Made by a program: the position numbers and the translations under genes
Assembly (NCBI GenBank): GCA_964458575.1
Contig: CAYWMD010000093.1
Coordinates: 1 to 16,582, forward strand
From: CAYWMD01 sp964458575
GTDB lineage: Bacteria; Verrucomicrobiota; Verrucomicrobiia; Limisphaerales; JADLHS01
Reading direction: 5' to 3'
Length of the DNA: 16,582 nucleotides
Shown here: positions 7,640-14,827 of the stretch, in pieces
How positions within the stretch are numbered: position 1 is the stretch's first letter
Layout of the letters: the number at the start of each line of letters is the position of its first letter
Notes under the pieces: model-generated
The model's input: the letters and a program-made list of their open reading frames with translations, nothing else
The model's database searches: none
What the model was told of the DNA's origin: nothing

Positions 7640-9139
7640 CTACCGGCCAGCGGTCTCCAGAACTTCGGCCGGCTCCGACGTCTGGCGGTTGCCGGGAGGA
7701 GTGCCAGGCGTGATCCAGGTCGCCGAGTTTGTTTTTCGCGGCGCATCAACGATTGAACTCACCGGTGCGAATGCCTTCGCTGCGATTTTGAGTCCCTGCG
7801 TCCAGAACGCCGTCTTCTCGTTCACAACCTGATCGCAAACTTCCTCCAGAGCGGAGGTGTACCGGGCCACTTGTTCCTCGGTAATCACCAAGGGTGGCAA
7901 AGATTTAATGGCCATGAAATTGTTGCCCGCCATCTGACAGAGGGTTTTTTTCTGCTCGAACATGGTCTTTACGATCATTTGCCCGAATAGTCCGGGATGG
8001 GCCTTGCTGAAACCGGCGAAGAGCAGCTTCAGCCCGAGCGATTTTGGGGCTTGGAACTCGATCGCGTTGAAGAGGCCCAGCCCGCGGATTTCCCTGACCA
8101 TTTCGAACCGGCTGAGGCGCTTCCTCAGTTCGGCCCGGAGCATTTCGCCCAGGCGCGTGCTGCGTTCGCCGAGTTTCTCCTGTTCGACCACCTGCAGGGT
8201 CGCCAGACCCGCGCGCATGGCCAATGCGTTCTCGCTGAAGGTCGAGGCATGCACGAAGGCCTTGTCGATGGACGAATAAACCGACCGGCAGACATCACTG
8301 CGCATCAACAGGGCGCCCACCGGCACCTGCCCGCCGCTCAGAGCTTTGGCCAGGATGACCATATCCGGCGTGATGCCGAAGTGATGCGACGCGATGAACG
8401 GGCCGGTGCGGTGGATGCCGGTTTGCACTTCGTCAATCACGAGCAGGGTGCCGTGCTTTTCGCACAGCCGCTGCGCTTCCTGCCAGTATTCGCGCGTGGG
8501 CACACACACGCCGCTTTCGCCCTGGATCGGTTCCACGATGTAGGCCGCGTATCTCTCGGTGGCGAGAGCTTTGCGCAACGCTTCGATGTCGCCGAAGGGA
8601 ATCCCCTGGGTTTCGCGCAACATGGGGCCGAAGCCCTCCCGCCACCAATGATTGCTCATCAACGACAACGCGCCGCAGGTCAATCCGTGAAAGCCGCCAT
8701 CGGCGTAGAGAATCCAGTCGCGTTTGGTGAATGCCCGGGCGAATTTAATGGCGGATTCCACGCCTTCCGATCCGGAGCTGCCGAAGTAAACCTTCTCGAG
8801 TTTTCCGCCGGCGAGTTTGCAGAGTTTCTCCGCGAGTTGCGCCGCGAGCGTGGGGACGTGGCTTTGCAGCATGGACGGCCGCTGGCTGTGCAACTCGGCG
8901 ATCAACTCCTGCATGATGAATGGATGATGATGGCCGACGTTGTAAACGCCGTAGCCGGAGAGGAAGTCGAGGTAAACGTCGCCGTTGTCGGCAAACAGTT
9001 CGGCGCCGAAGCTCCGTTGGAACACCTTGTTCAGACCCAACACGGAGAGCAGGCGAACCCACTCAGGGTTGACGTAGTCGGCGTATTGTCGGTCCGTGGA
9101 CGCGTTGTGGTTGTAACTGGCGGATGTGTTTTGATTCAT
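7640..9139 (-). CDS. Class III PLP-dependent aminotransferase (HpnO-like subgroup)
   Basis: This 499-residue enzyme should transfer an amino group to an aldehyde or ketone using pyridoxal phosphate. YLDFLSGYGVYNVGHHHP is at 57-73, FGSSGSEGVESAIKFAR at 119-135, and EPIQGESGV at 203-211. The cofactor-binding DEVQTG gives D236, and MVILAKALSGGQVPVGA puts the PLP lysine at K265. The STFSENALAMRAGLATL segment (299-315) and the late segment LFGQMIVKTMFEQK with LPPLVITEEQV resemble, from memory, aminotransferases of the HpnO type that modify hopanoid lipids. The C-terminal 50-60 residues after the family core are Pro/Thr-rich and have no family counterpart I know. It is the last gene of the minus-strand operon, 47 bases after the polyketide synthase. 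An amine on a lipid product is a reasonable inference; the substrate is not known. Confidence 0.9.
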   Translation of the reverse strand: MNQNTSASYNHNASTDRQYADYVNPEWVRLLSVLGLNKVFQRSFGAELFADNGDVYLDFLSGYGVYNVGHHHPFIMQELIAELHSQRPSMLQSHVPTLAAQLAEKLCKLAGGKLEKVYFGSSGSEGVESAIKFARAFTKRDWILYADGGFHGLTCGALSLMSNHWWREGFGPMLRETQGIPFGDIEALRKALATERYAAYIVEPIQGESGVCVPTREYWQEAQRLCEKHGTLLVIDEVQTGIHRTGPFIASHHFGITPDMVILAKALSGGQVPVGALLMRSDVCRSVYSSIDKAFVHASTFSENALAMRAGLATLQVVEQEKLGERSTRLGEMLRAELRKRLSRFEMVREIRGLGLFNAIEFQAPKSLGLKLLFAGFSKAHPGLFGQMIVKTMFEQKKTLCQMAGNNFMAIKSLPPLVITEEQVARYTSALEEVCDQVVNEKTAFWTQGLKIAAKAFAPVSSIVDAPRKTNSATWITPGTPPGNRQTSEPAEVLETAGR

Positions 9140-9186
9140 TTGATTTGAGGAATGATGGTTAAAGTGTGAATGGACAGAAGGAGCGG

Positions 9187-10311
9187 CTAATTGGCGGTGG
9201 TGAGTGCGGTGGTCGCGGTTTTGGGCTGGTTAACGCTACGAGAAATTGCCGGTGGAACGAAGGTAAACTCCATGGCCTTGATCGTGAGGCCAGGACCGAA
9301 CGCAATGCCAACGCCGGGACGTGTGGAATTGGATGGTGTATGGCGGAGCAGTTTTTCAAAGACGAACATGATCGAGGCGGACGACATGTTGCCGTAATCG
9401 GCGAGCACGCGCCGCGCGGGAGCGATCTGCTCGGGGCTCAGGGAAAAAGCCGAACACACGGCATCCAAAATCGCCCGGCCTCCAGGATGAATGGCCCAGA
9501 GCGACTCCGGATTGCGCAACGTGTCGGAGAAGTCGGTATCGCGTGATAGATAATCCCGGATACGATCCGGAACACCGGCGTCGAGTTTCATGGCAAACCC
9601 ATGGTCCTCGACCAGCCATTGCATTTTGTCGGCATCTTCCAAACTCAGATGGCTGCTGAACGCATCCAGGCGGAAACCGACGGGCCGCGCAGACACGAGT
9701 GATGCGGCGCAGCCATCGCTGAACAGTAACGAAGCCACCAGCCGATCGACCGGCGCGTCCTGTTGCAGGTGTAGCGTGCACAATTCGATGTTCACGACCA
9801 GCACGCGCGCTTCCGGATCCGCGCGAACGATGTCGCTGGCCGTGCGCAGACCCGTGATGCCCGCGTAGCAACCCATAAATCCAATGATGGTACGGCGCAC
9901 GTTGCGTGGCAGACCCAGCAATCGGATCAGGTCCACGTCCAGACCCGGTGCGTAGAACCCGGTGCAGGACGTGATGACCAGGTGAGTCACGGAGTTCAAT
10001 TCCACTCCGCGAGCTTCAAGGGCGCGGATGGCGCGCACGGCCAGACCGGGTGCTTCGTTGCGGTAAACTTCCATGCGCCGGGCCGTGCCGGGAAAATTGC
10101 CAATCTCGTAAAACGCGCCGGAGTTTGGCCCGCCGATGGTCTGGCGCAGCACGGAATAACGGTGTTCGATGCCCGAGCGCTTCGCCATGACCCGAAGTTT
10201 ATCCACTAGCGCCGGATCGGAAATCCATTGCGGCAGGGAATCCAGGAATTCCGGCTGGCAATCTTTTTTGGGCACCGCGGTGCCGATTTCATTGAGGTAG
10301 GCGTGAATCAT
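9187..10311 (-). CDS. Type III polyketide synthase (chalcone/alkylresorcinol synthase family)
   Basis: This 374-residue homodimeric-type ketosynthase should extend an acyl-CoA starter with malonyl units and cyclise the product. The catalytic triad is intact: C148 in GFMGCYAG, H275 in WAIHPGG and N308 in YGNMSSAS. VITSCTGFYAPGLDVDLI (112-129) and GIAFGPGLTIKAM (335-347) are also classic. Bacterial members make alkylresorcinols, alkylpyrones or tetrahydroxynaphthalene. With no methyltransferase or naphthalene-pathway genes here, a long-chain alkyl product is the simplest guess. The last 20 residues are low-complexity. Its start overlaps the 3' end of the FAD oxidoreductase gene by 23 bases, which suggests translational coupling and joint action. 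Confidence 0.95.
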   Translation of the reverse strand: MIHAYLNEIGTAVPKKDCQPEFLDSLPQWISDPALVDKLRVMAKRSGIEHRYSVLRQTIGGPNSGAFYEIGNFPGTARRMEVYRNEAPGLAVRAIRALEARGVELNSVTHLVITSCTGFYAPGLDVDLIRLLGLPRNVRRTIIGFMGCYAGITGLRTASDIVRADPEARVLVVNIELCTLHLQQDAPVDRLVASLLFSDGCAASLVSARPVGFRLDAFSSHLSLEDADKMQWLVEDHGFAMKLDAGVPDRIRDYLSRDTDFSDTLRNPESLWAIHPGGRAILDAVCSAFSLSPEQIAPARRVLADYGNMSSASIMFVFEKLLRHTPSNSTRPGVGIAFGPGLTIKAMEFTFVPPAISRSVNQPKTATTALTTAN

Positions 10312-11497
10312 AAATGGGTGTGGTGAGGGCTTTCATGATGTTCCAACCGGCCTGGGCCGGTGTGTAAATATTGCCGATCAGGCCGATGAACGAGTTGCCA
10401 ACTCCCGCGCGCAGCGAGAGGAGGTCGTGCACCGCGTTGCTCAGGTGCGGTCGGCGAATGACGACCTGGAATGCCTGACAGCACCAGCGTTTGCCGCGAT
10501 GCTGGCGACGACGCTGGCGGGAGTAGTGACGAAGCGCGGTGTTCAGGGAGCGGTCATCGGCCCAGCCGCGAGTCACTTCGCGGGCCATCGCACGGGCGGT
10601 CCAGAGCGCTTGATAAATTCCCTCCCCGGTCAATGGATCAAGAAAGCCGGAGGCATCGCCGATCAGAGCCGCGTTATAGCTGGCCACGTCGCGAACATTG
10701 GCCGCCGCTGGGAACGTCGCGCGCACATTGGCAGCATTCAGCAGTGGAGCGATGCGGTTTCGCAAATGCTCAGACGCTTGCGTGCGGTGATTCAGAAAAT
10801 CCGTAGCCGTTGTGGTGCGCAATTCTGCGGGGTCGCAAAGGCCGGAGACATTGAGCGTCTTGTCGCCGATTGGGTTGATGCCCAGGTAGGTGCCGTCCGG
10901 GAAGACGTGCATCTCGCCAAAGGGCTGTGTGGGTTCGAGGCTCGGAATATCCACGTGCAGCGCCACACGCTTTTGCCACGGCATGCACGATAATCCCAAC
11001 CGGCGGGCAACGTGGGATTTCCGTCCGTCTGCGCCAACAACCAAGCGGGTAAAAATCTCCTCGCCACCGGCCGTGAGCGCCCGCCAGCCGTTCTTTATCT
11101 GCTGCAAAGAAACCAGTCGCTTGCGCATGTGGACCGATGCGCCGTTCTGCTCGGCCAGTTGCAGCAGTTTGGTATCAAACTCGGGGCGACGGAGGGCAAT
11201 GCCGTAATCAGGGAGTTTGGAGTTGGAGGGGAAACGGGTTTGCAACCGATTGCCGCGCGGCGAGACGAGAACCATTCCGAGAAGGCAACGCATTTGCCCG
11301 GTGAGTTTCGCGCGCAGACCCAGTTCATCGAGCAACGCTACACCGGCCGGGCAGAGGTAAGCGCCACAAATGCGCTCACCGATTACTGGTTGGGCTTCCA
11401 GTAGAGTCACTGCGAGTCCTTCGCCCGCCAGGAGATACGCCGCCAGCCCGCCCGCTGGGCCGCCGCCGATGATGAGAACGTCGCAGTGTCGTTTCAT
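10289..11497 (-). CDS. FAD-dependent oxidoreductase, geranylgeranyl reductase / monooxygenase-like
   Basis: This 402-residue flavoprotein has the FAD-binding GGGPAGGLAAYLLA at 11-24, ERICGAYLCPAG at 41-52 as in the geranylgeranyl reductase group, VGADGRKS at 154-161, and the second flavin motif LIGDASGFLDPLTGEGI at 278-294. Members reduce double bonds of isoprenoid chains or hydroxylate aromatic rings. Flavoproteins of this type are recurrent neighbours of bacterial type III polyketide synthases, where they oxidise the resorcinol ring to a quinone. It starts 6 bases after the yceI-like stop and overlaps the PKS gene. Whether it reduces or oxidises here is open. No Shine-Dalgarno is visible. 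Confidence 0.9.
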   Translation of the reverse strand: MKRHCDVLIIGGGPAGGLAAYLLAGEGLAVTLLEAQPVIGERICGAYLCPAGVALLDELGLRAKLTGQMRCLLGMVLVSPRGNRLQTRFPSNSKLPDYGIALRRPEFDTKLLQLAEQNGASVHMRKRLVSLQQIKNGWRALTAGGEEIFTRLVVGADGRKSHVARRLGLSCMPWQKRVALHVDIPSLEPTQPFGEMHVFPDGTYLGINPIGDKTLNVSGLCDPAELRTTTATDFLNHRTQASEHLRNRIAPLLNAANVRATFPAAANVRDVASYNAALIGDASGFLDPLTGEGIYQALWTARAMAREVTRGWADDRSLNTALRHYSRQRRRQHRGKRWCCQAFQVVIRRPHLSNAVHDLLSLRAGVGNSFIGLIGNIYTPAQAGWNIMKALTTPIYDSRLPQ

Positions 11498-11503
11498 GGA
11501 GAA

Positions 11504-12103
11504 TTAAGGTGGTTCTTTTTGCAGTTTGACGTGGGCTTTCACTTTCACAGTGTCATGTACGACCATCGTGCCCAGCAAAGCTGCGGGTGCCTTGAGGTCG
11601 AAATCTTTCAGCGAAATGTCTGTGTCCAGATCAAATTCCCAACCCTCGGCGAGCACTTGCGGGTTGGAAGTTGCCGCCCGACCCGATTTGCTTATGCCGC
11701 AAAATGTCATTCGTAGCGGCAAACTGCCCGGACCCGTTGCAGCGCCGCTCAGGTTCGCCTCGGCCAGTGGCGCGTTGCTGACGACCACGATCAATTTTGG
11801 GAAATGATCGGACTGAAACATTTTGTACATGTTTGCGTCACGCTTGACGTGGTGCGTGGTCAATTGCCGCGGGCCAATTTCGATGCGCGTGTTGAGCATG
11901 ACTTCGCCGCTGGCATTGGTTTCACAGAAGACCGTCAGAGGCACATTGGTGATGTCGCCGGTGAAGGAGTGCAGGGTCGAATCCCCCTTGAACACCACGT
12001 CACAGCGCCCCGCGTATTTGTCCCGGGCGACGCCAGTAATGCAAACCGCCGACCAGATCAGGCTGACCAACATTGCGAACGCGAATCTGCGGGGCGAATT
12101 CAT
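11504..12103 (-). CDS. YceI-like exported lipid-binding protein
   Basis: This 199-residue protein starts with a signal peptide (basic PRR, then AFAMLVSLIWSAVCITGVA, residues 4-26). The mature part, DKYAGRCDVVFKGDSTLHSF at 28-47 and GRQ/RDANMYKMFQSDHFPKL around 88-104, resembles the YceI family, beta-barrels that bind polyisoprenoids or amphiphilic lipids in the periplasm. Strong domain support rests on these motifs and length (about 170-190 residues is usual). The ATG at 12103 is chosen because it gives the signal peptide and overlaps the radical SAM stop as ATGA; the longer frame up to 12211 would overlap that gene by over 100 bases. In this operon it may carry or extract the hydrophobic product. 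Confidence 0.82.
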   Translation of the reverse strand: MNSPRRFAFAMLVSLIWSAVCITGVARDKYAGRCDVVFKGDSTLHSFTGDITNVPLTVFCETNASGEVMLNTRIEIGPRQLTTHHVKRDANMYKMFQSDHFPKLIVVVSNAPLAEANLSGAATGPGSLPLRMTFCGISKSGRAATSNPQVLAEGWEFDLDTDISLKDFDLKAPAALLGTMVVHDTVKVKAHVKLQKEPP

Positions 12104-13605
12104 GTTTGCGGAACGTGACGCAGCGACGGCGATGCTTCCTGTTTCGAGTGCGGCCGGGAAAACGGTCGCAACCAGCGGCGCACCCGGTTCAAGGCAGGCA
12201 GGTATTGCCAATAGGGCTTTCGTAGCGGCAAATAGGGCATCACCCTCAACGCGGCTTGCGTGAGCCGGGCGTGACCTTCGCAGGAAAGCATCACCTGCGG
12301 ATGTGAACTTTGAAACTGCCGCAGCCGGTCCTCAAGCCAGCCAGGGGGCGTGTGACTCGAATAATAAAATGGCACCTCCATGTGTTCACTCCGGCGACGC
12401 AAATCGCGTGCGTCCAGGTCGCCGCGGTCCAGGGCGTCGCCGACCGGACTGCCAGGGTAGATGCGAACTCCCGACGTGATGTAAACCGCGTTGGGTGCCG
12501 TCACCGATTCGGCAATGAACGACAAGGTTTGTTCCACCGTCCTGGGAGTTTCACCCGGACCGCCAAGCAAAAAAACCCATAAGGCGCGGATGTCATGCCG
12601 CTCCATGGCTTCGGCCGCGGCACATAAGCGGTCGCGCCGATAGTTCTTGTCGTAGCTCGCCAGCATTTCGTCGGACGCGCTTTCGGCCGTCAGAATCACG
12701 CTGCGGAATCCCAACGAACGCATCGACGTCAGCAGTTCATCGGGCAGCCGGCTGGGGTTCACGCCTGTGCCGAGGTAGTTGGCCTGCAGATTTCGCGCAG
12801 CCAGCGTCTGCAAAACTTTTAGCGCGTGCGGTACCGGCAGGTTGAACGTGCTGTCCACAAATTCGAAATCGCGAATCCCGCGGTCGAGCGCACCCTGGAT
12901 TTCGTCGGCGATGACGTTGGGGTTGAGAAAACGGTACCGCGCGCCTTCAATCCGACCATAAGTGCAATACGTGCATTTCAGCGGGCAGCCGCGCTTGGTC
13001 TGCACCGGATAGCCGGCGTCTCCGCGGAGATACGGAGTGAAGTCTTCGACCCAGCGATGCAAAGCGGGCGCCGGCAATGCACTTGGGTCGCTCACGCGAA
13101 ATGGCGCTCCCTTTTTGTCCGCGCTCACAATACGCGGAACAACTTCGCCGGCCTCAAGCCGCGCTAGGAGTTGCGGCAGGCTTTCCTCGCCCTCCCCGAG
13201 AACCAAGTGATCACAGCCGGTGGCGCTTACCACGCGATCCGGTTCGACGGTGCCCGCCGGCCCGCCGACAATTACGCGAGCATTGGGGGCGAATCGCCGT
13301 GCTAACCGGATGAGCTCCGCCGGAGTTTCAAGATACGTTTCAAGCGCGTGGTAATCCGAGTTGTCCAGGTTGCGGATGCCAAGGGCCAGATAATCGGGCT
13401 GCCAATTGCGCAACCAGGTCGCGTAGCGACGCCGGTTTCTGCCGCTTAGAGGCTGGTCCACAAAACGAACGGCGTGCCCGGCGCGTTCAGTCGCCGTTGC
13501 AACGCAAGCCAGACCCAGCGGGGCAACTCGGTAGGGACGCTCGGTCGCGTTCGCATTTACGAACAACACGCGGCACGACCTGGGCTGGTTCGTCGGGTAG
13601 ATCAT
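12100..13605 (-). CDS. Radical SAM protein with B12-binding-like N-terminal domain
   Basis: This 501-residue enzyme has the radical SAM cluster motif CPLKCTYC with C207, C211 and C214 as iron-sulfur ligands. LGTGVN near 278-283, ILTAESASDEML (304-315) and FLLGGPGETPRTVEQT (345-360) fit the barrel. The N-terminal 150 residues (VAPLGLACVATATERAGHAV, VIVGGPAGTVEPD, LVLGEGEESL) have the fold signature of a cobalamin-binding domain, but the DxHxxG motif that supplies the lower His ligand is not visible. A B12-radical SAM enzyme might methylate or form a carbon bond in a lipid. No Shine-Dalgarno precedes the ATG at 13605. It is the first gene of the operon; the next gene overlaps it by 4 bases. Confidence 0.9.
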   Translation of the reverse strand: MIYPTNQPRSCRVLFVNANATERPYRVAPLGLACVATATERAGHAVRFVDQPLSGRNRRRYATWLRNWQPDYLALGIRNLDNSDYHALETYLETPAELIRLARRFAPNARVIVGGPAGTVEPDRVVSATGCDHLVLGEGEESLPQLLARLEAGEVVPRIVSADKKGAPFRVSDPSALPAPALHRWVEDFTPYLRGDAGYPVQTKRGCPLKCTYCTYGRIEGARYRFLNPNVIADEIQGALDRGIRDFEFVDSTFNLPVPHALKVLQTLAARNLQANYLGTGVNPSRLPDELLTSMRSLGFRSVILTAESASDEMLASYDKNYRRDRLCAAAEAMERHDIRALWVFLLGGPGETPRTVEQTLSFIAESVTAPNAVYITSGVRIYPGSPVGDALDRGDLDARDLRRRSEHMEVPFYYSSHTPPGWLEDRLRQFQSSHPQVMLSCEGHARLTQAALRVMPYLPLRKPYWQYLPALNRVRRWLRPFSRPHSKQEASPSLRHVPQT

Positions 13606-13981
13606 TGCGCTTTGCGGCGCAACGATGCGGGTCGCTTTCGAATGCCGATGTTAAAATGACAATACATTTTTTACGTTGTCTGTATCGCTTCACATGCCGT
13701 CAGACGTCGCAAGGTTTGTCATCCGCCGCAAAGTTCTGTTCAACTATTTCGCGTTAAAATATAATCATTTTGTTAAAAATATTTTTACAGAGTCTTCGCA
13801 TCCATCCTCACCTGAAGCGATGGTGAACCAGCAGTTGTTGCCTGGCGCGGAGGAATACAACGACTGGCCATCAGCCGGCCTCCCATCGGAAAAAAGTTGG
13901 AAAAATCGGCCGGGAAAAATCAGAAACTATTGCAGGGGGCCAGACCGAGAAATGGCAGCCGTTCCGTGACAACACAGTTTG
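13606..13981. other. Intergenic region with AT-rich island upstream of the radical SAM operon
   Basis: About 376 bases lie between the radical SAM start and the deoR-type stop. The plus-strand frame at 13676-13969 shows no recognisable domain. The part 13750-13790 is strikingly AT-rich compared with its surroundings. GTTAAAAT recurs at 13650-13657 and 13753-13760, with a near copy GTTAAAAA at 13772-13779. The operon promoter should be here, but I see no clear -35/-10 pair on the minus strand. A plus-strand TATAAT at 13760-13765 has a poor -35 (TGTTCA) 17 bases upstream. Confidence 0.5.
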
Positions 13982-13985
13982 TCAC
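13966..13985. terminator. Hairpin overlapping the deoR-type stop codon
   Basis: GTGACAA and TTGTCAC form a perfect 7-bp stem around a 6-base loop (CACAGT). The regulator's stop codon (13982-13984 on the plus strand) is in the right arm. No T-run follows on the minus strand, so an intrinsic terminator role is tentative. Confidence 0.4.
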
Positions 13986-14743
13986 GTGCCGGCGACGATC
14001 ACTTCGATGCCGCGCGCTCTGAATTCGCTGATCAATTCGGATGGTGATTGATTGTCCGTGACGATCACATGGACTTTTGTGAGATCGCACAGCGGTGTGA
14101 CGGAGCGGCGACCGAATTTCGTATGGTCGAGACACATGATGACCTTTGCCGCGGCGCGCATCATTGCGAGCTGAATGTCTATCAGCAGGCCGTGGGAATT
14201 TGTTAAACCTTCGAGCGTGATGCCGCCCGCGCTCATCACCGCCACGTCGGCGTGAATTTTTGAAAAGGCTTCCACGGCCAGCGGACCTACCAGCACGCCG
14301 AGTCGTGGATAAATCACACCGCCGCTCAATACCAACTCTACGCGACCTGCCCCGGAGAAGTGATTCGCCACCGGCAGGGAATTGGTCACGATCTGTGGCG
14401 CTTTATCTTCGAGGTACTTTGCGACGTGGTAAACGGTCGTGCCGGCATCAATGATGACGCTTTGATTCGGTGTGATGAGTTCAGCGCAGGCGTGACCGAT
14501 CGCTTCCTTTTCATCGAGTTGATGAGCGTCGCGAGCGGCGAAGGCAAATTCATCGGTCTTGGGTGTAACGATGCGGGCGCCGCCATGGGTACGCTTCAAA
14601 GTCCCGCCAGCTTCCAAGGCGGTCAAATCTCGACGCACGGTCGAAACCGAGGCGCCGACGTGCTTGGACAGGTCTTCAAGCGAGGCAAACTCGACTTGTT
14701 GGAGGTAGCTCTCCAAGCGGTGTTTGCGCTCTTCTGCTGTCAT
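13982..14743 (-). CDS. DeoR-family transcriptional repressor, probable regulator of the microcompartment genes
   Basis: This 253-residue protein has an N-terminal DeoR winged helix (MTAEERKHRL at 1-10, FASLEDLSKHVGASVSTVRR at 19-38, DLTALEAGGTLKRTHGGA at 39-56). Its C-terminal DeoRC sensor domain carries IIDAGTTVYHVAKYL (97-111) and LDHTKFG (205-211). Such regulators bind a sugar phosphate, which releases DNA. The frame is open to 15055, but that part runs through pduL and its promoter; the ATG at 14743 starts exactly at the domain and is chosen. It is divergent from pduL with 84 bases between, a layout typical of a local repressor. In planctomycete and verrucomicrobial BMC loci a DeoR-type regulator accompanies the shell genes, so an inducer such as fuculose- or rhamnulose-phosphate is plausible but inferred. 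Confidence 0.92.
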   Translation of the reverse strand: MTAEERKHRLESYLQQVEFASLEDLSKHVGASVSTVRRDLTALEAGGTLKRTHGGARIVTPKTDEFAFAARDAHQLDEKEAIGHACAELITPNQSVIIDAGTTVYHVAKYLEDKAPQIVTNSLPVANHFSGAGRVELVLSGGVIYPRLGVLVGPLAVEAFSKIHADVAVMSAGGITLEGLTNSHGLLIDIQLAMMRAAAKVIMCLDHTKFGRRSVTPLCDLTKVHVIVTDNQSPSELISEFRARGIEVIVAGT

Positions 14744-14762
14744 TCTGGCAACAATTTGATAG

Positions 14763-14791
14763 ATGTTGGAACATTTTGCAAGAAAAATGTT
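14763..14791. promoter_or_regulatory. Nested palindromes, probable DeoR operator between the regulator and pduL
   Basis: Two perfect inverted repeats share a middle arm: ATGTT (14763-14767) with AACAT (14770-14774), and AACATTTT (14770-14777) with AAAATGTT (14784-14791), the latter with a 6-base spacer. The three half-sites share ATGTT. They fill the short gap between divergent genes, so binding here could repress both. Confidence 0.65.
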
Positions 14792-14827
14792 GACCTTGGT
14801 ATGAATCTGGCGAAAACTGACTGCGTT

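Noticed and set aside
7997..9148. Long plus-strand frame of 383 codons opposite the aminotransferase
   Set aside because: It is antisense to a gene with intact class III motifs, has a His/Ala/Arg-rich composition typical of GC-rich shadow frames, and shows no domain.
12104..12211. Longer start for the YceI-like gene
   Set aside because: It would overlap the radical SAM gene by over 100 bases; the ATG at 12103 gives a proper signal peptide and an ATGA overlap.
13676..13969. 97-codon plus-strand frame upstream of the PKS operon
   Set aside because: No recognisable domain, and it spans the AT-rich probable regulatory region.
14360..14827. Upstream extension of the pduL frame
   Set aside because: It is antisense to the regulator gene and shows no PduL homology; the encapsulation helix begins after 14828.
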